From assembly GCF_031954365.1 (NCBI RefSeq), contig NZ_JAUSVZ010000002.1: DNA of 64,000 bases; one strand, written 5' to 3'. The stretch comes from Brevibacillus aydinogluensis (GTDB lineage: Bacteria; Bacillota; Bacilli; Brevibacillales; Brevibacillaceae). Below, in pieces: positions 52,233-61,047 of this stretch; the first letter of the stretch is position 1, and each line of letters opens with the position of its first letter. Under the pieces are notes generated by a model that worked only from the letters and a program-made list of their open reading frames with translations, was not told where the DNA came from and made no database searches. The translations under genes and the position numbers were made by a program.

Positions 52233-53579
52233 CTACCTTTTTCGTTTCAGACGGGCGATAAAAAATCCGTCGCTGTCAAAGTGATGCGGCAACACCTGCA
52301 CGTATCCCGCATGGCCATCCAGCTTTTCCCGCGCCGCCTCCGGCAGGTCCTGGGCCAGCGCTTCGTCGAGCGCGAATTCCGGATGCTCGGCCACAAACCG
52401 GCGCACCACCGACTGGTTTTCCTCCGGTTCGATCGTGCAGGTGCTGTACACCAAAAGACCGCCTGGCGCCAGCATTCCTGCCACCCGTTCCAGCAGCCGG
52501 TACTGCAGGTCGGCGATCGCCGCCACGTCGTCCGGGGTTTTGTTCCACTTCAGGTCGGGCTTGCGCCGGATTACGCCAAATCCGGAACACGGCGCGTCCA
52601 GGAGTATACGGTCGAACGCGCCCAGCCCCCTGTCCGGCAAATCAAGCGCATCGCTCGTGATCGGCGTAATAATCGAGATGCCCAGCCTGTCGGCGTTTTC
52701 CGCAATCAACTCCCGCTTGTGCGGATGGACGTCGCTCGCCACGATCTCGCCTTTGTTTTGCATCAGCTCTGCCAGATGCGTCGTCTTTCCGCCCGGAGCG
52801 GCGCAGGCATCCAGCACCCGCATGCCCGGCTGGACGGCCAGCGCCGGCGCGACGAGCATGGAGCTTTCATCCTGCACGGTGAAATAGCCTTCGCGGAACC
52901 AGCGGGTCCCCGCCGCATGCCCGCCGGGAAACAGGATACCGTGCGGGCTGAGCGGAGACGGGGCAGCGTCCGGATACTCCTCACGCAGCCGCTCCAACAG
53001 TTCGTCCCGCGTCAGTTTCAGCGTATTGACGCGAACGGATGCATGTGGGGGGCGGTTGTTGCTCGCACAGATGGCGCGCGTCGCTGCTTCACCGTACGCC
53101 GCGATCCAGCGGCGCACCAGCCATTCCGGGTGAGACTCTTCGACCGCCAGCCGGCGCGCTGCGTCTCCCTCCGGCAGGCGCTCCCACACGTCAGGCTGCC
53201 GCAGCACGTTGCGCAGCACGCCGTTTACCATTGACGCGATCCCCTGGTGCCCTCTCCGCTTGGCGATCTCCACTGCTTCGTGCACTGCAGCCCGCGCCGG
53301 TATCCGGTCCAGGTAGCGAATCTGGTACAGGCTGAGCCGCAGCAGGTTGCGCACCCAAAGCTGCAGCTTTTTGCCGCGGACAAAGTGGGCGAGCACCTCG
53401 TCCAGCGTCAGCCGCCGCTGAATCGTGCCGTAAACCAGCTCCGTCACCAATCCGGCATCGGGGGCGCGCAGCTCCCCGCGCTCCAGGACGTGCTTCAACT
53501 CCAGATTGCTGTACGACTTGTGTTGCTCCACCCTGTTCAAGACGTCCAGGGCGATTTCGCGCGCTCCCTTGTGTGCCAC
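52233..53579 (-). CDS. rsmB: 16S rRNA (cytosine-967-C5)-methyltransferase RsmB
   Basis: A 448-residue NOL1/NOP2/Sun enzyme. N-terminal NusB-like domain (about 1-140, AREIALDVLNRVEQHKSYSN). The SAM-binding motif is DACAAPGGKTTHLAELM. Catalytic cysteines lie in LDAPCSGFGVIRRKPDLKW and YSTCTIEPEENQ. GTG at 53579 follows TAGGAGAA; 3 bp from the fmt stop codon. Confidence 0.96.
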   Translation of the reverse strand: MAHKGAREIALDVLNRVEQHKSYSNLELKHVLERGELRAPDAGLVTELVYGTIQRRLTLDEVLAHFVRGKKLQLWVRNLLRLSLYQIRYLDRIPARAAVHEAVEIAKRRGHQGIASMVNGVLRNVLRQPDVWERLPEGDAARRLAVEESHPEWLVRRWIAAYGEAATRAICASNNRPPHASVRVNTLKLTRDELLERLREEYPDAAPSPLSPHGILFPGGHAAGTRWFREGYFTVQDESSMLVAPALAVQPGMRVLDACAAPGGKTTHLAELMQNKGEIVASDVHPHKRELIAENADRLGISIITPITSDALDLPDRGLGAFDRILLDAPCSGFGVIRRKPDLKWNKTPDDVAAIADLQYRLLERVAGMLAPGGLLVYSTCTIEPEENQSVVRRFVAEHPEFALDEALAQDLPEAAREKLDGHAGYVQVLPHHFDSDGFFIARLKRKR

Positions 53580-53582
53580 GTG

Positions 53583-54533
53583 CTATTCTCCTACCTTTGT
53601 GCCGATTTCAATGCCGCTGCCGGCGCCGCGCAAAAAGTCGCGCGCGCTCATCCGTTTCTTTCCTTCCGGCTGCAGTTCCGTAATCTTTACCGCGCCGCTG
53701 CCGCAGGCCACGATCAGCCCGTCCTCTTCCCGGGCGACAATCGTGCCGGGCTTAGCCAACTGACCGTCCTCCGCCTGCATCTCCACCCACCAGAGCTTCC
53801 ACACCTTTCCGCCATAGGTGGTAAAGGCGACAGGCCAGGGGTTGAGGCCGCGCACCTGGTTGTACACCTGCCGCGCATCCCGGCTCCAGTCGACCCGCTC
53901 ATCCTCCCGTTTGAGCGTAGGCGCATACGTCGCAGCCTCGTGATCCTGCGGCTCAGGCACAATTTCTCCAGCCAACAGCTTCGGCACGGTTTCCACCAAC
54001 AATTTGGCGCCGGACGCCGCCAGCTTGTCAAACAGCGTGCCGGCCGTATCCCGTTCGTCAATTGGCACGACCACGCGGGAGAGCATGTCACCCGCGTCCA
54101 GTGCTTCCACCATGTACATGATCGTCACGCCCGACTCGGTTTCGCCTTCCATGATCGCTTTGTGGATCGGCGCGCCGCCCCGGTACTTGGGCAAAAGCGA
54201 GGCGTGTACGTTAATGCAACCGTAGCGGGGCGCATCCAGCAAACGTTTCGGCAAAATCTGGCCGTACGCCGCTGTGACGATCAGATCGGGCTCCAGCGCA
54301 AGCACCTCTGCCAGCGCCTCTTCAGCCTTGATCTTCTCCGGCTGCAGCACCGGGATGCCGATGCGCAGCGCCGCTTCCTTTACCGGCGGCGGGGTCAGCA
54401 CCCGCTTGCGCCCCACAGGCCGGTCAGGCTGCGTCACGGCAGCGACCACCTGGTACCCTTTCGCCGCCAGCGCCTCCAGGCTGGGGACGGCAAAGTCGGG
54501 CGTTCCCATAAACAGTATGCGCACGTCTTTCAA
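53583..54533 (-). CDS. fmt: Methionyl-tRNA formyltransferase
   Basis: A 316-residue enzyme formylating initiator Met-tRNA. N-terminal formyltransferase domain contains FMGTPDFAVPSLEALA and the catalytic NVHASLLPKYRGGAPIHKAI (Asn, His) with Asp in the following GVTIMYMVEALDAGDML. The C-terminal OB-like tRNA-binding domain follows. TTG start at 54533 has AGGGGAAT about 11 nt upstream; a GTG three codons later is less well spaced. Follows def by 6 bp. Confidence 0.96.
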   Translation of the reverse strand: MKDVRILFMGTPDFAVPSLEALAAKGYQVVAAVTQPDRPVGRKRVLTPPPVKEAALRIGIPVLQPEKIKAEEALAEVLALEPDLIVTAAYGQILPKRLLDAPRYGCINVHASLLPKYRGGAPIHKAIMEGETESGVTIMYMVEALDAGDMLSRVVVPIDERDTAGTLFDKLAASGAKLLVETVPKLLAGEIVPEPQDHEAATYAPTLKREDERVDWSRDARQVYNQVRGLNPWPVAFTTYGGKVWKLWWVEMQAEDGQLAKPGTIVAREEDGLIVACGSGAVKITELQPEGKKRMSARDFLRGAGSGIEIGTKVGE

Positions 54534-54539
54534 AACGGT

Positions 54540-55016
54540 TTATTCCCCTTCCTCTTCCTGGCTGATCGGATAGACCCGGTCGGCGATATCGATGAACAGG
54601 ATGCCGTTGAGATGGTCGATTTCGTGCTGGGCGCAGCGGGACAAGAGGTCGTCTGCTTCCATTTCAAACACGTTGCCGTACCGGTCCTGTCCTCTCAGCT
54701 TGATCCATTTGTGACGGCGCACATCGCCGCGCAGACCGGGGATGCTGAGACAACCTTCCGGGTAGTCAAACTGCTCCCCTTCATAGGCGATAATCTCCGG
54801 ATTGACCACCTCGATCAGGCCTTCCCCGCAGTCCATGACGATGACGCGCTTCGAGACGCCCACCTGGGGCGCTGCCAGGCCGACACCGTCTGCGTCGTAC
54901 ATGGTCTCCGCCATGTCGTCCAGCAGCTTGTGCAGGTTGGCGTTGAATTTGGTGACCACTGCCGATTTTTCCCGCAGGATCGGATCTGGGTGTTTGACGA
55001 TTGTGCGAATAGCCAT
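54540..55016 (-). CDS. def: Peptide deformylase
   Basis: A 158-residue metallohydrolase removing the N-formyl group from nascent proteins. All three motifs are present: GVGLAAPQVG, EGCLSIPG and HEIDHLNG. ATG at 55016 follows AGGGAGGATAACAACC. Lies between priA and fmt as in most Firmicutes. Confidence 0.97.
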   Translation of the reverse strand: MAIRTIVKHPDPILREKSAVVTKFNANLHKLLDDMAETMYDADGVGLAAPQVGVSKRVIVMDCGEGLIEVVNPEIIAYEGEQFDYPEGCLSIPGLRGDVRRHKWIKLRGQDRYGNVFEMEADDLLSRCAQHEIDHLNGILFIDIADRVYPISQEEEGE

Positions 55017-55031
55017 TGGTTGTTATCCTCC

Positions 55032-57461
55032 CTAAAGCAGTACGTGCGGATCGACGTCGATCGTCATCAGCACCTTCTGCTGTTTGTTCCCTTCTTCAAA
55101 AACGTCCACGGCCTGGGCCAACAGGTCAGACAGCCGAGGTTCATCCCGATATTTTAACATGATCTGGAACCGAAATCTATCCTTGATGCGCGGAATTGGC
55201 GACGCCACCGGCCCCAGCAGAATCGTCGTCTCCGCCAGCCGCGGCCGGAGAAAATCAGCCACGCTGTGAGCCGCCCGGATGACCACAGGCACCTCTTCAT
55301 GCGAAAAGGTAATCAGCACCAGCCGGTAGTACGGCGGATAGCCGGTCCGTCTGCGCTGCATCATCTCCTCGCGGTAAAACGACGGGTAGTCGTGCCGGGT
55401 GGCATGAACGATGCTGTAGTGCTCCGGCGTGTAGGTCTGGATGATGACATCACCTTCCAGTTCGTGCCGACCGGCCCGTCCGCCCACCTGGGTCAGCAGT
55501 TGGAAGGTCTTTTCCGCTGCACGGAAATCGGGCAGATGCAGCGACGTGTCCGCTGCGATGACGCCGACCAGCGTCACGCGGGGAAAATCAAGCCCCTTGG
55601 CAATCATTTGCGTGCCCAGCAGCACGTCCCCCTGCCCGGTGCGAAACTTGTGCAGAAGCTCCTCGTGCGCCCCTTTGCGGGAGGTGGTGTCCACGTCCAT
55701 GCGGATGACGCGGATGCCCGGGAACAGCCGGGCCAGCTCCGCCTCCACTTTTTGTGTGCCCGTCCCGAAAAAGCGGATGTGCTCGCTTTGGCACTCCGGG
55801 CAGCGGGCGGGCTGAACGATCGTGTAGCCGCAGTAGTGGCAGCGGGCGGTATGGTTGGTCTTGTGGTACGTCAGCGAAATGTCGCAGTGCACGCAGCGGA
55901 GCGTATAGCCGCAGGTGCGGCACATGACAAAGGTGGAAAAGCCGCGTCGGTTCAAAAACAGCACCATCTGCTCCTGTTTGGCCAATCTGTCGCCGATCAT
56001 TTCGTACAGCAGACGGCTGAACATCGAACGGTTCATCGCGCGCAGTTCTTCCCGCATGTCGACGACGTGAACGCGCGGCAGCGGCCGGCTGCCGACCCGC
56101 TCCGGCATCTCCAGGAGCGTGTACCGGCCGCGCGCAGCCAACGCGTACGTCTCCAGGGAAGGTGTGGCACTGCCCATCACCACTACGGCGTTGTTTTCCC
56201 GCGCTCGCCACAGCGCCACCTCCCGCGCATGGTAGCGCGGCGTCTCCTCCTGTTTGTAGGAACTTTCGTGCTCTTCGTCGATCACGATCAATCCGACGTT
56301 TTGAAACGGGGCAAAGACGGCCGATCGCGCCCCCACCACTACCTTCACCTCTCGGCGGAGAATCTTGCGCCACTCGTCGTACCGCTCCCCTTGGGAAAGC
56401 GCGCTGTGCAGAACGGCCACGTCGGCGCCGAACCGCGCCTTGAACCGTTCCACCATCTGCGGCGTCAAGCTGATCTCGGGAACGAGAAAAATCGCCTCCC
56501 GCCCCGCGGCCAGCGTCCGTTCGATCGCTTCCAGGTATACTTCGGTCTTGCCGCTGCCGGTCACCCCGTGCAGCAAAAACGCCCCGTACTCGCCCGCAGC
56601 AATCTGATCGCCGATCGGCTTTAGTGCCGCCTCCTGCTGCGGAGTAAAGGACGGCTTTTCACCGCCGGCAAAGCGGCGCTGCGCATACGGGTCGCGGTAA
56701 ACCTCCACCTGCTCGATCGCGACCCAGCCCCGCTGCTCCAGACTTTTCAACGGAGAGCGGGTAATGCCCAGCTCTTCTCGCAGCGTCTGCACGGAAAACG
56801 ACTGCCCCTCGTGCGCGGCAAACAGCTCCAGCACCCGCCGCATCTGCTCCGCCCGCTTCGGCAGGGAATCAATCGCGGAAGTCAGTTCCGCTCCCTCCAG
56901 CAGGCAGCGGACAAACGACTGCTGTTTGCGGGTGATCCGGTCCCTCACCTGGTAGTCCGTCTCCAAAAGACCGCTTGCAATCCACCCGGGTACCAGCATC
57001 GCCTCGTCGGGAAAGCGCTTTTCCGCCTCGGCAAGCGGCAGCTGCCGTTTTCGGTACACGTCCCACAGCAGGGCGGACTGTCCGCAAGCCGTCTCATCTA
57101 AAAGATCGGTGGCCTTTAGCCACTTTTCCGATCGGCCCTTCAGCACGGCGGGAATCATCGCCTGCATCGCCGTCACCCACGGACACAAATACTGGCGGGA
57201 CATCCACTCGCCCAGACGGATCAATTCAGGGGTCAACGGCGGCGTATCGTCCAGCACCTGTTCCACATCCCGAAGCCGTCCGGTCCCTTCCTCCGGCTGG
57301 TCGGTGACGTCCACTACATACCCCTGCAGCTTCCGGGGGCCAAACGGCACGACAACGCGGCTGCCGACCTGCACCAGCGGTCTCAGCCAGGGCGGTATCC
57401 GGTAGTCAAACGGACGATTGGTCCGGTTGACCGGCACGTCCACCACGACGCGGGCAATCAT
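55032..57461 (-). CDS. priA: Primosomal protein N' (replication-restart helicase)
   Basis: An 809-residue superfamily 2 helicase that reloads the replisome at stalled forks. DNA-binding domain (about 1-110), Walker A GVTGSGKTEVYLEAI, DEEH box VIDEEHESSYK, and two zinc sites built from CRTCGYTLRCVHC and CHYCGYTIVQPARCPEC. Helicase motif VI QVGGRAGRHELEGDV follows. Start at 57461 overlaps the coaBC stop by 4 bp. Confidence 0.97.
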   Translation of the reverse strand: MIARVVVDVPVNRTNRPFDYRIPPWLRPLVQVGSRVVVPFGPRKLQGYVVDVTDQPEEGTGRLRDVEQVLDDTPPLTPELIRLGEWMSRQYLCPWVTAMQAMIPAVLKGRSEKWLKATDLLDETACGQSALLWDVYRKRQLPLAEAEKRFPDEAMLVPGWIASGLLETDYQVRDRITRKQQSFVRCLLEGAELTSAIDSLPKRAEQMRRVLELFAAHEGQSFSVQTLREELGITRSPLKSLEQRGWVAIEQVEVYRDPYAQRRFAGGEKPSFTPQQEAALKPIGDQIAAGEYGAFLLHGVTGSGKTEVYLEAIERTLAAGREAIFLVPEISLTPQMVERFKARFGADVAVLHSALSQGERYDEWRKILRREVKVVVGARSAVFAPFQNVGLIVIDEEHESSYKQEETPRYHAREVALWRARENNAVVVMGSATPSLETYALAARGRYTLLEMPERVGSRPLPRVHVVDMREELRAMNRSMFSRLLYEMIGDRLAKQEQMVLFLNRRGFSTFVMCRTCGYTLRCVHCDISLTYHKTNHTARCHYCGYTIVQPARCPECQSEHIRFFGTGTQKVEAELARLFPGIRVIRMDVDTTSRKGAHEELLHKFRTGQGDVLLGTQMIAKGLDFPRVTLVGVIAADTSLHLPDFRAAEKTFQLLTQVGGRAGRHELEGDVIIQTYTPEHYSIVHATRHDYPSFYREEMMQRRRTGYPPYYRLVLITFSHEEVPVVIRAAHSVADFLRPRLAETTILLGPVASPIPRIKDRFRFQIMLKYRDEPRLSDLLAQAVDVFEEGNKQQKVLMTIDVDPHVLL

Positions 57462-58693
57462 AGCGCGTCAGACAGCGGCCGGTGCGCCATTTTGGCCAGG
57501 ATCGCGTCGAACAGTTTGTCCGCCACGTCCCGCTTGCTCATCTTTTCCAGCGCTGCCTGCTCCCCTTCCCGCGTCAGCAGCGTGACGATGTTGGTGTCAC
57601 TGCCCATACCCGCGCCTTCCATCAACACGTCATTGGCCACGATCATGTCCAGGTTTTTTCGCTCCAGCTTGGACTTCGCGTGGACCAGCACGTCCTGCGT
57701 CTCAGCTGCAAAGCCAACCACGTATTGGTCCGTCTTCCTCCGGCCCACTTCCTGCAGGATGTCCGGCGCCTTTTCCAGCTCCAGCACCAGCGGACCGTCT
57801 CCTTTTTTCATCTTATGCGCATGGACCGTCTTCGGCCGGTAGTCGGACACCGCCGCCGACTTGATCACGATGTCGGATTCCGGCAGATGCCGCATGACCG
57901 CGTCGTACATCTCCTGCACCGATTCCACCGGGACAAACTCGACACCAGCCGGCTTGGGCAGCGACGTCGGGCCGCTGATCAGCACCACGTCTGCCCCTCT
58001 GTCCCGCGCCGCTTCCGCGATGGCATATCCCATTTTGCCGGAGGCGTGGTTGGTGATGTAGCGGACCGGGTCGATTTTTTCCCGCGTCGGCCCGGCCGTC
58101 ACCAACACGCGTTTGCCGGCGAGGTCGCGGTGAGTCTCCTGCTGTTCGGAAAAAAAGCGGATGACCGCTTCGACGATCTCTTCCGGTTCGGCCAGCCGCC
58201 CTTTGCCGATCCAGCCGCACGCCAGCAGGCCTTCACCCGGCTCGACGAATCGACAGCCGTACTCCGCCAGCCGCTGCATGTTGGCCGTCACCGCAGGATG
58301 GCCGTACATGTTGACGTTCATCGCCGGCGCCAGCATCACCGGCGCTTTGGTCGCAAGAACGGTCGTCGTCAGCATGTCGTCGGCGATGCCGTTGGCCAGT
58401 TTGCCGATGACGTTGGCCGTCGCGGGGGCGATCAGCACCAGATCGGCCCGATCGGCCAATTGGATGTGGCTGATCACCGCGGGGTCCGGCTCCTGGAACA
58501 TGTCGGTGTACACCTGCTGGTGGGAAAGCGCCTGAAAGGTGAGCGGCTGCACAAACTGCATGGCGCTCGCTGTCAGGATGACGTGTACCTGCGCACCCGC
58601 CTGGGTCAGCTTGCTGGTCAGCGCCGCCGCCTTGTACGCGGCGATACCTCCCGATACGCCCAGCACGATTTGTTTTCCTTGCAGAGGAAGCAT
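57458..58693 (-). CDS. coaBC: Bifunctional phosphopantothenoylcysteine decarboxylase/phosphopantothenate-cysteine ligase
   Basis: A 411-residue bifunctional CoA-biosynthesis enzyme. The N-terminal CoaC flavoprotein half shows GVSGGIAAYKAA, the catalytic His-containing SHIQLADRADLVLIAPATAN and the Asn of PAMNVNMYGHPA. The C-terminal CoaB half shows AGPTREKIDPVRYITNHASG and KSAAVSDYRPK. ATG at 58693 follows GGGAGGACAC; a longer upstream frame lies over the rpoZ terminator and is rejected. Confidence 0.96.
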   Translation of the reverse strand: MLPLQGKQIVLGVSGGIAAYKAAALTSKLTQAGAQVHVILTASAMQFVQPLTFQALSHQQVYTDMFQEPDPAVISHIQLADRADLVLIAPATANVIGKLANGIADDMLTTTVLATKAPVMLAPAMNVNMYGHPAVTANMQRLAEYGCRFVEPGEGLLACGWIGKGRLAEPEEIVEAVIRFFSEQQETHRDLAGKRVLVTAGPTREKIDPVRYITNHASGKMGYAIAEAARDRGADVVLISGPTSLPKPAGVEFVPVESVQEMYDAVMRHLPESDIVIKSAAVSDYRPKTVHAHKMKKGDGPLVLELEKAPDILQEVGRRKTDQYVVGFAAETQDVLVHAKSKLERKNLDMIVANDVLMEGAGMGSDTNIVTLLTREGEQAALEKMSKRDVADKLFDAILAKMAHRPLSDAL

Positions 58694-58782
58694 GTTTGGG
58701 TGTCCTCCCTTTTTAGTCAGTCTGCCCAACGGCAAGACCGGCGTGGTTGTGTCCATCACGACGAAAGACCGGTCCTTGCTGC

Positions 58783-58811
58783 GAAAAAAAACAACCTGCG
58801 TGAGGTTGTTT
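58783..58811 (-). terminator. Terminator between rpoZ and coaBC
   Basis: On the minus strand AACAACCT-CACGC-AGGTTGTT is followed by TTTTTTT. It splits the yicC-remA-gmk-rpoZ unit from coaBC onward, or acts as a partial attenuator. Confidence 0.8.
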
Positions 58812-58841
58812 GAAAGCAATAACGCGGTGACAAAGCCGCTT

Positions 58842-59048
58842 TTATTTGCGGACGTCGGTGTATTCGTAAATGACCTGGTCGGCGATCAGCTCTTCCAGCG
58901 CCAGGCCGACGAACTTTTTGGACTGCGGTTTTTCCACCTGTACGGGGCTGTTTTCGCGAAGCTGGCGAGCCCGTTTGGACGCGATGGTGACCAGGGTGTA
59001 TTTGCTTTCCACTTTTTCGGTCAGTTTGTCAATCGATGGATACAGCAT
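58842..59048 (-). CDS. rpoZ: RNA polymerase omega subunit
   Basis: A 68-residue protein with the family core YPSIDKLTEKVESKYTLVTI, ASKRARQL and LALEELIADQV. It stabilises beta-prime during RNA polymerase assembly. ATG at 59048 follows a GAGGAGGTTAC segment at the gmk 3' end, 3 bp from the gmk stop. Confidence 0.96.
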   Translation of the reverse strand: MLYPSIDKLTEKVESKYTLVTIASKRARQLRENSPVQVEKPQSKKFVGLALEELIADQVIYEYTDVRK

Positions 59049-59051
59049 GGA

Positions 59052-59666
59052 TTATGTAACCTCCTCAAGCCATTTGCGATACTTGTGAATTTGGCGTTCC
59101 TTTTTCAAGTGCTCGGCGGTGATGATCGACTGGATGCGTTCGCAAGCGCATTCGATCATGTCGTTGACCACCACGTAGTCGTACTGATCCATCAGTTCGA
59201 TCTCCTGACGAGCCATCTCCATGCGGTGACGGATTGTCTCTTCCGTCTCCGTTCCCCGTCCGACGATCCGGTTTTCCAGTTCGGCCAGATCAGGTGGCGC
59301 GAGAAACAGGAAAACCCCCTGAGGAAATTTTTTCTTCACCTGCAGGGCACCCTGCACCTCGATTTCCAGAATCACGTCGCGCCCTTGTTCCAGCATATCC
59401 ACCACAAACTGGCGCGGTGTACCGTAGTAATTGCCAACGTATTCCGCCCATTCCAGGAGTTCATCCTGCTCGATCATCCGGCGGAACTCTTCCTTTGATT
59501 TGAAAAAGTAGTTAACCCCTTCCACTTCTCCGGCCCGCGGCGCCCGCGTGGTTGCGGAAACGGAATAGACCAGATCCGGCATGCGCTCGCGAAGCGCTTT
59601 GCAGACCGTTCCCTTGCCGACGCCAGACGGCCCCGAAAGAACCAAAAGGAGACCGCGATCGTCCAT
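59052..59666 (-). CDS. gmk: Guanylate kinase
   Basis: A 204-residue GMP kinase. P-loop GPSGVGKGTV, GMP-binding VSATTRAPRAGEVEGVNYFF and EWAEYVGNYYGTPR, lid RxxGRGTETEE-like region. Adjacent to remA and rpoZ in the conserved order. ATG at 59666. Confidence 0.97.
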   Translation of the reverse strand: MDDRGLLLVLSGPSGVGKGTVCKALRERMPDLVYSVSATTRAPRAGEVEGVNYFFKSKEEFRRMIEQDELLEWAEYVGNYYGTPRQFVVDMLEQGRDVILEIEVQGALQVKKKFPQGVFLFLAPPDLAELENRIVGRGTETEETIRHRMEMARQEIELMDQYDYVVVNDMIECACERIQSIITAEHLKKERQIHKYRKWLEEVT

Positions 59667-59685
59667 CGTATGTCTTCACTCCTGC

Positions 59686-59946
59686 CTATTCGTCCGATTC
59701 GTCATCTTTTGTCGTCAGTCGCTGCGCCACGGTTTCCGGCTGGACCGCAGACAGAATGACATGATCGCTGTCCGTGATGATGACCGCCCGCGTGCGCCTT
59801 CCGTACGTCGCGTCCACCAGCATGTTGCGATCGCGCGCTTCCTGGATGATCCGCTTGATCGGCGCTGATTCGGGACTGACGATGGATATGATGCGGTTGG
59901 CGTTGACGATGTTGCCAAACCCGATATTGATCAGTTTGATTGCCAT
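59686..59946 (-). CDS. remA: Extracellular-matrix/biofilm regulator RemA (DUF370)
   Basis: An 86-residue DNA-binding protein: MAIKLINIGFGNIVNANRII then IVSPESAPIKRII and VDATYGRRTRAVIITDSDHV. RemA oligomers activate matrix operons and osmoprotection genes in B. subtilis. ATG at 59946 matches the universal family start; an ATG five codons earlier sits in the Shine-Dalgarno region. Between yicC and gmk, as in other Firmicutes. Confidence 0.95.
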   Translation of the reverse strand: MAIKLINIGFGNIVNANRIISIVSPESAPIKRIIQEARDRNMLVDATYGRRTRAVIITDSDHVILSAVQPETVAQRLTTKDDESDE

Positions 59947-59971
59947 GACGGCCCCGTCCATCCTTTCATCG

Positions 59972-60859
59972 CTACTCGATGTTCTGAACCTGCTCTCTCA
60001 TTTTTTCCAGTTCCGTCTTGATCTCGACGGCCAATCGCTGGATGGGCAGATGATTGGCCTTGGAAGCAATCGTGTTTGCTTCCCGGTTCATCTCCTGCAG
60101 CAGAAAGTCCAGCTTGCGCCCGACCGCTTCTTCCCTGCCCAACAGTTCCGCAAACTGAGAGCAGTGGCTCGTCAGACGGGTCACCTCTTCACTGATGTCG
60201 GAACGCTCGGCCAAAAAGGCCGCTTCCTGTGCAAGGCGCTGCGCGTCCAGTTCAAACGGAGCAGTTTCGGCCCATTCGGCCATGCGTTGATGCAGACGGC
60301 TGCGGTATTCGTCGAAGACCAGCGGCGCCATTTGTCCGATTTCCTCTGTCCAGACGGAAATCCGGGCAAGTCGCTGTTCCAGATCCGCCTGAAGCTTCAG
60401 CCCTTCCTTTCGCTTCATGGACAGCAGGTCTTCCGCCGCTTCCCGACACGCCGCAAGCAGCCACTCGGACGCCTGCTCGGCGTCTGCTTCCGCCGCGTCC
60501 CGGGTTTGCACCACACCGGGCAGGAGCAGCAAGTCTTTGGCGGTTAACGGTGTATGTAGCGAAAAGCGTTCGTTCATCTCCTGCGCCGCCGACACATAGT
60601 GCTCTGCAACGGCCCAGTCAATGGCAATTCCCTGCCCCGTCAGGCCGCCTGCGTCCACGGTGACGGCCACATCGACGCGGCCGCGCCGGACGAATTGGCC
60701 CACAAGCTTGCGCACCGGCTCCTCAAGCATGCCCCAGGTCTTGGGCAAGCGAACAAGGATTTCGCAGAAACGATGGTTCACCGCGCGAATCTCCACAGTG
60801 AGCTGCAGCGAACCGTACATCCCTACACTTCGGCCGTACCCGGTCATGCTTCGGACCAT
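59972..60859 (-). CDS. yicC: YicC/YloC-family endoribonuclease
   Basis: A 295-residue YicC protein: RSMTGYGRS at the N-terminus, EIRAVNHRFCEILVRLP, and the C-terminal DUF1732 part KLDFLLQEMNREANTIASKA. YicC proteins are RNases acting on small RNAs (E. coli RyhB) and B. subtilis YloC is active in vitro. ATG at 60859 follows GGAAGTGAG; an upstream ATG is less well placed. First gene of the housekeeping operon. Confidence 0.94.
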   Translation of the reverse strand: MVRSMTGYGRSVGMYGSLQLTVEIRAVNHRFCEILVRLPKTWGMLEEPVRKLVGQFVRRGRVDVAVTVDAGGLTGQGIAIDWAVAEHYVSAAQEMNERFSLHTPLTAKDLLLLPGVVQTRDAAEADAEQASEWLLAACREAAEDLLSMKRKEGLKLQADLEQRLARISVWTEEIGQMAPLVFDEYRSRLHQRMAEWAETAPFELDAQRLAQEAAFLAERSDISEEVTRLTSHCSQFAELLGREEAVGRKLDFLLQEMNREANTIASKANHLPIQRLAVEIKTELEKMREQVQNIE

Positions 60860-60894
60860 GGTTCTCACTTCCATAGACGTAAAATCGTTAATTT

Positions 60895-60924
60895 ATTATA
60901 GGAGACAACTCTCTGCAGTGTCAA
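60895..60924 (-). promoter_or_regulatory. Consensus sigma-A promoter for the yicC-remA-gmk-rpoZ operon
   Basis: On the minus strand TTGACA (60924-60919), an 18-bp spacer and TATAAT (60900-60895), 35 bp before the yicC start. Both hexamers match consensus exactly. Confidence 0.85.
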
Positions 60925-61047
60925 CCAACGCCGCAGGGACAAGTCGATTCCGCCGTGGTGCGCTTTGTGATACACTGTCACTGACACTTTTTAGACAGAC
61001 GAATCGTGGATACGTGCAGGATTGCTGCACACGTGAGGTGAGCACTT

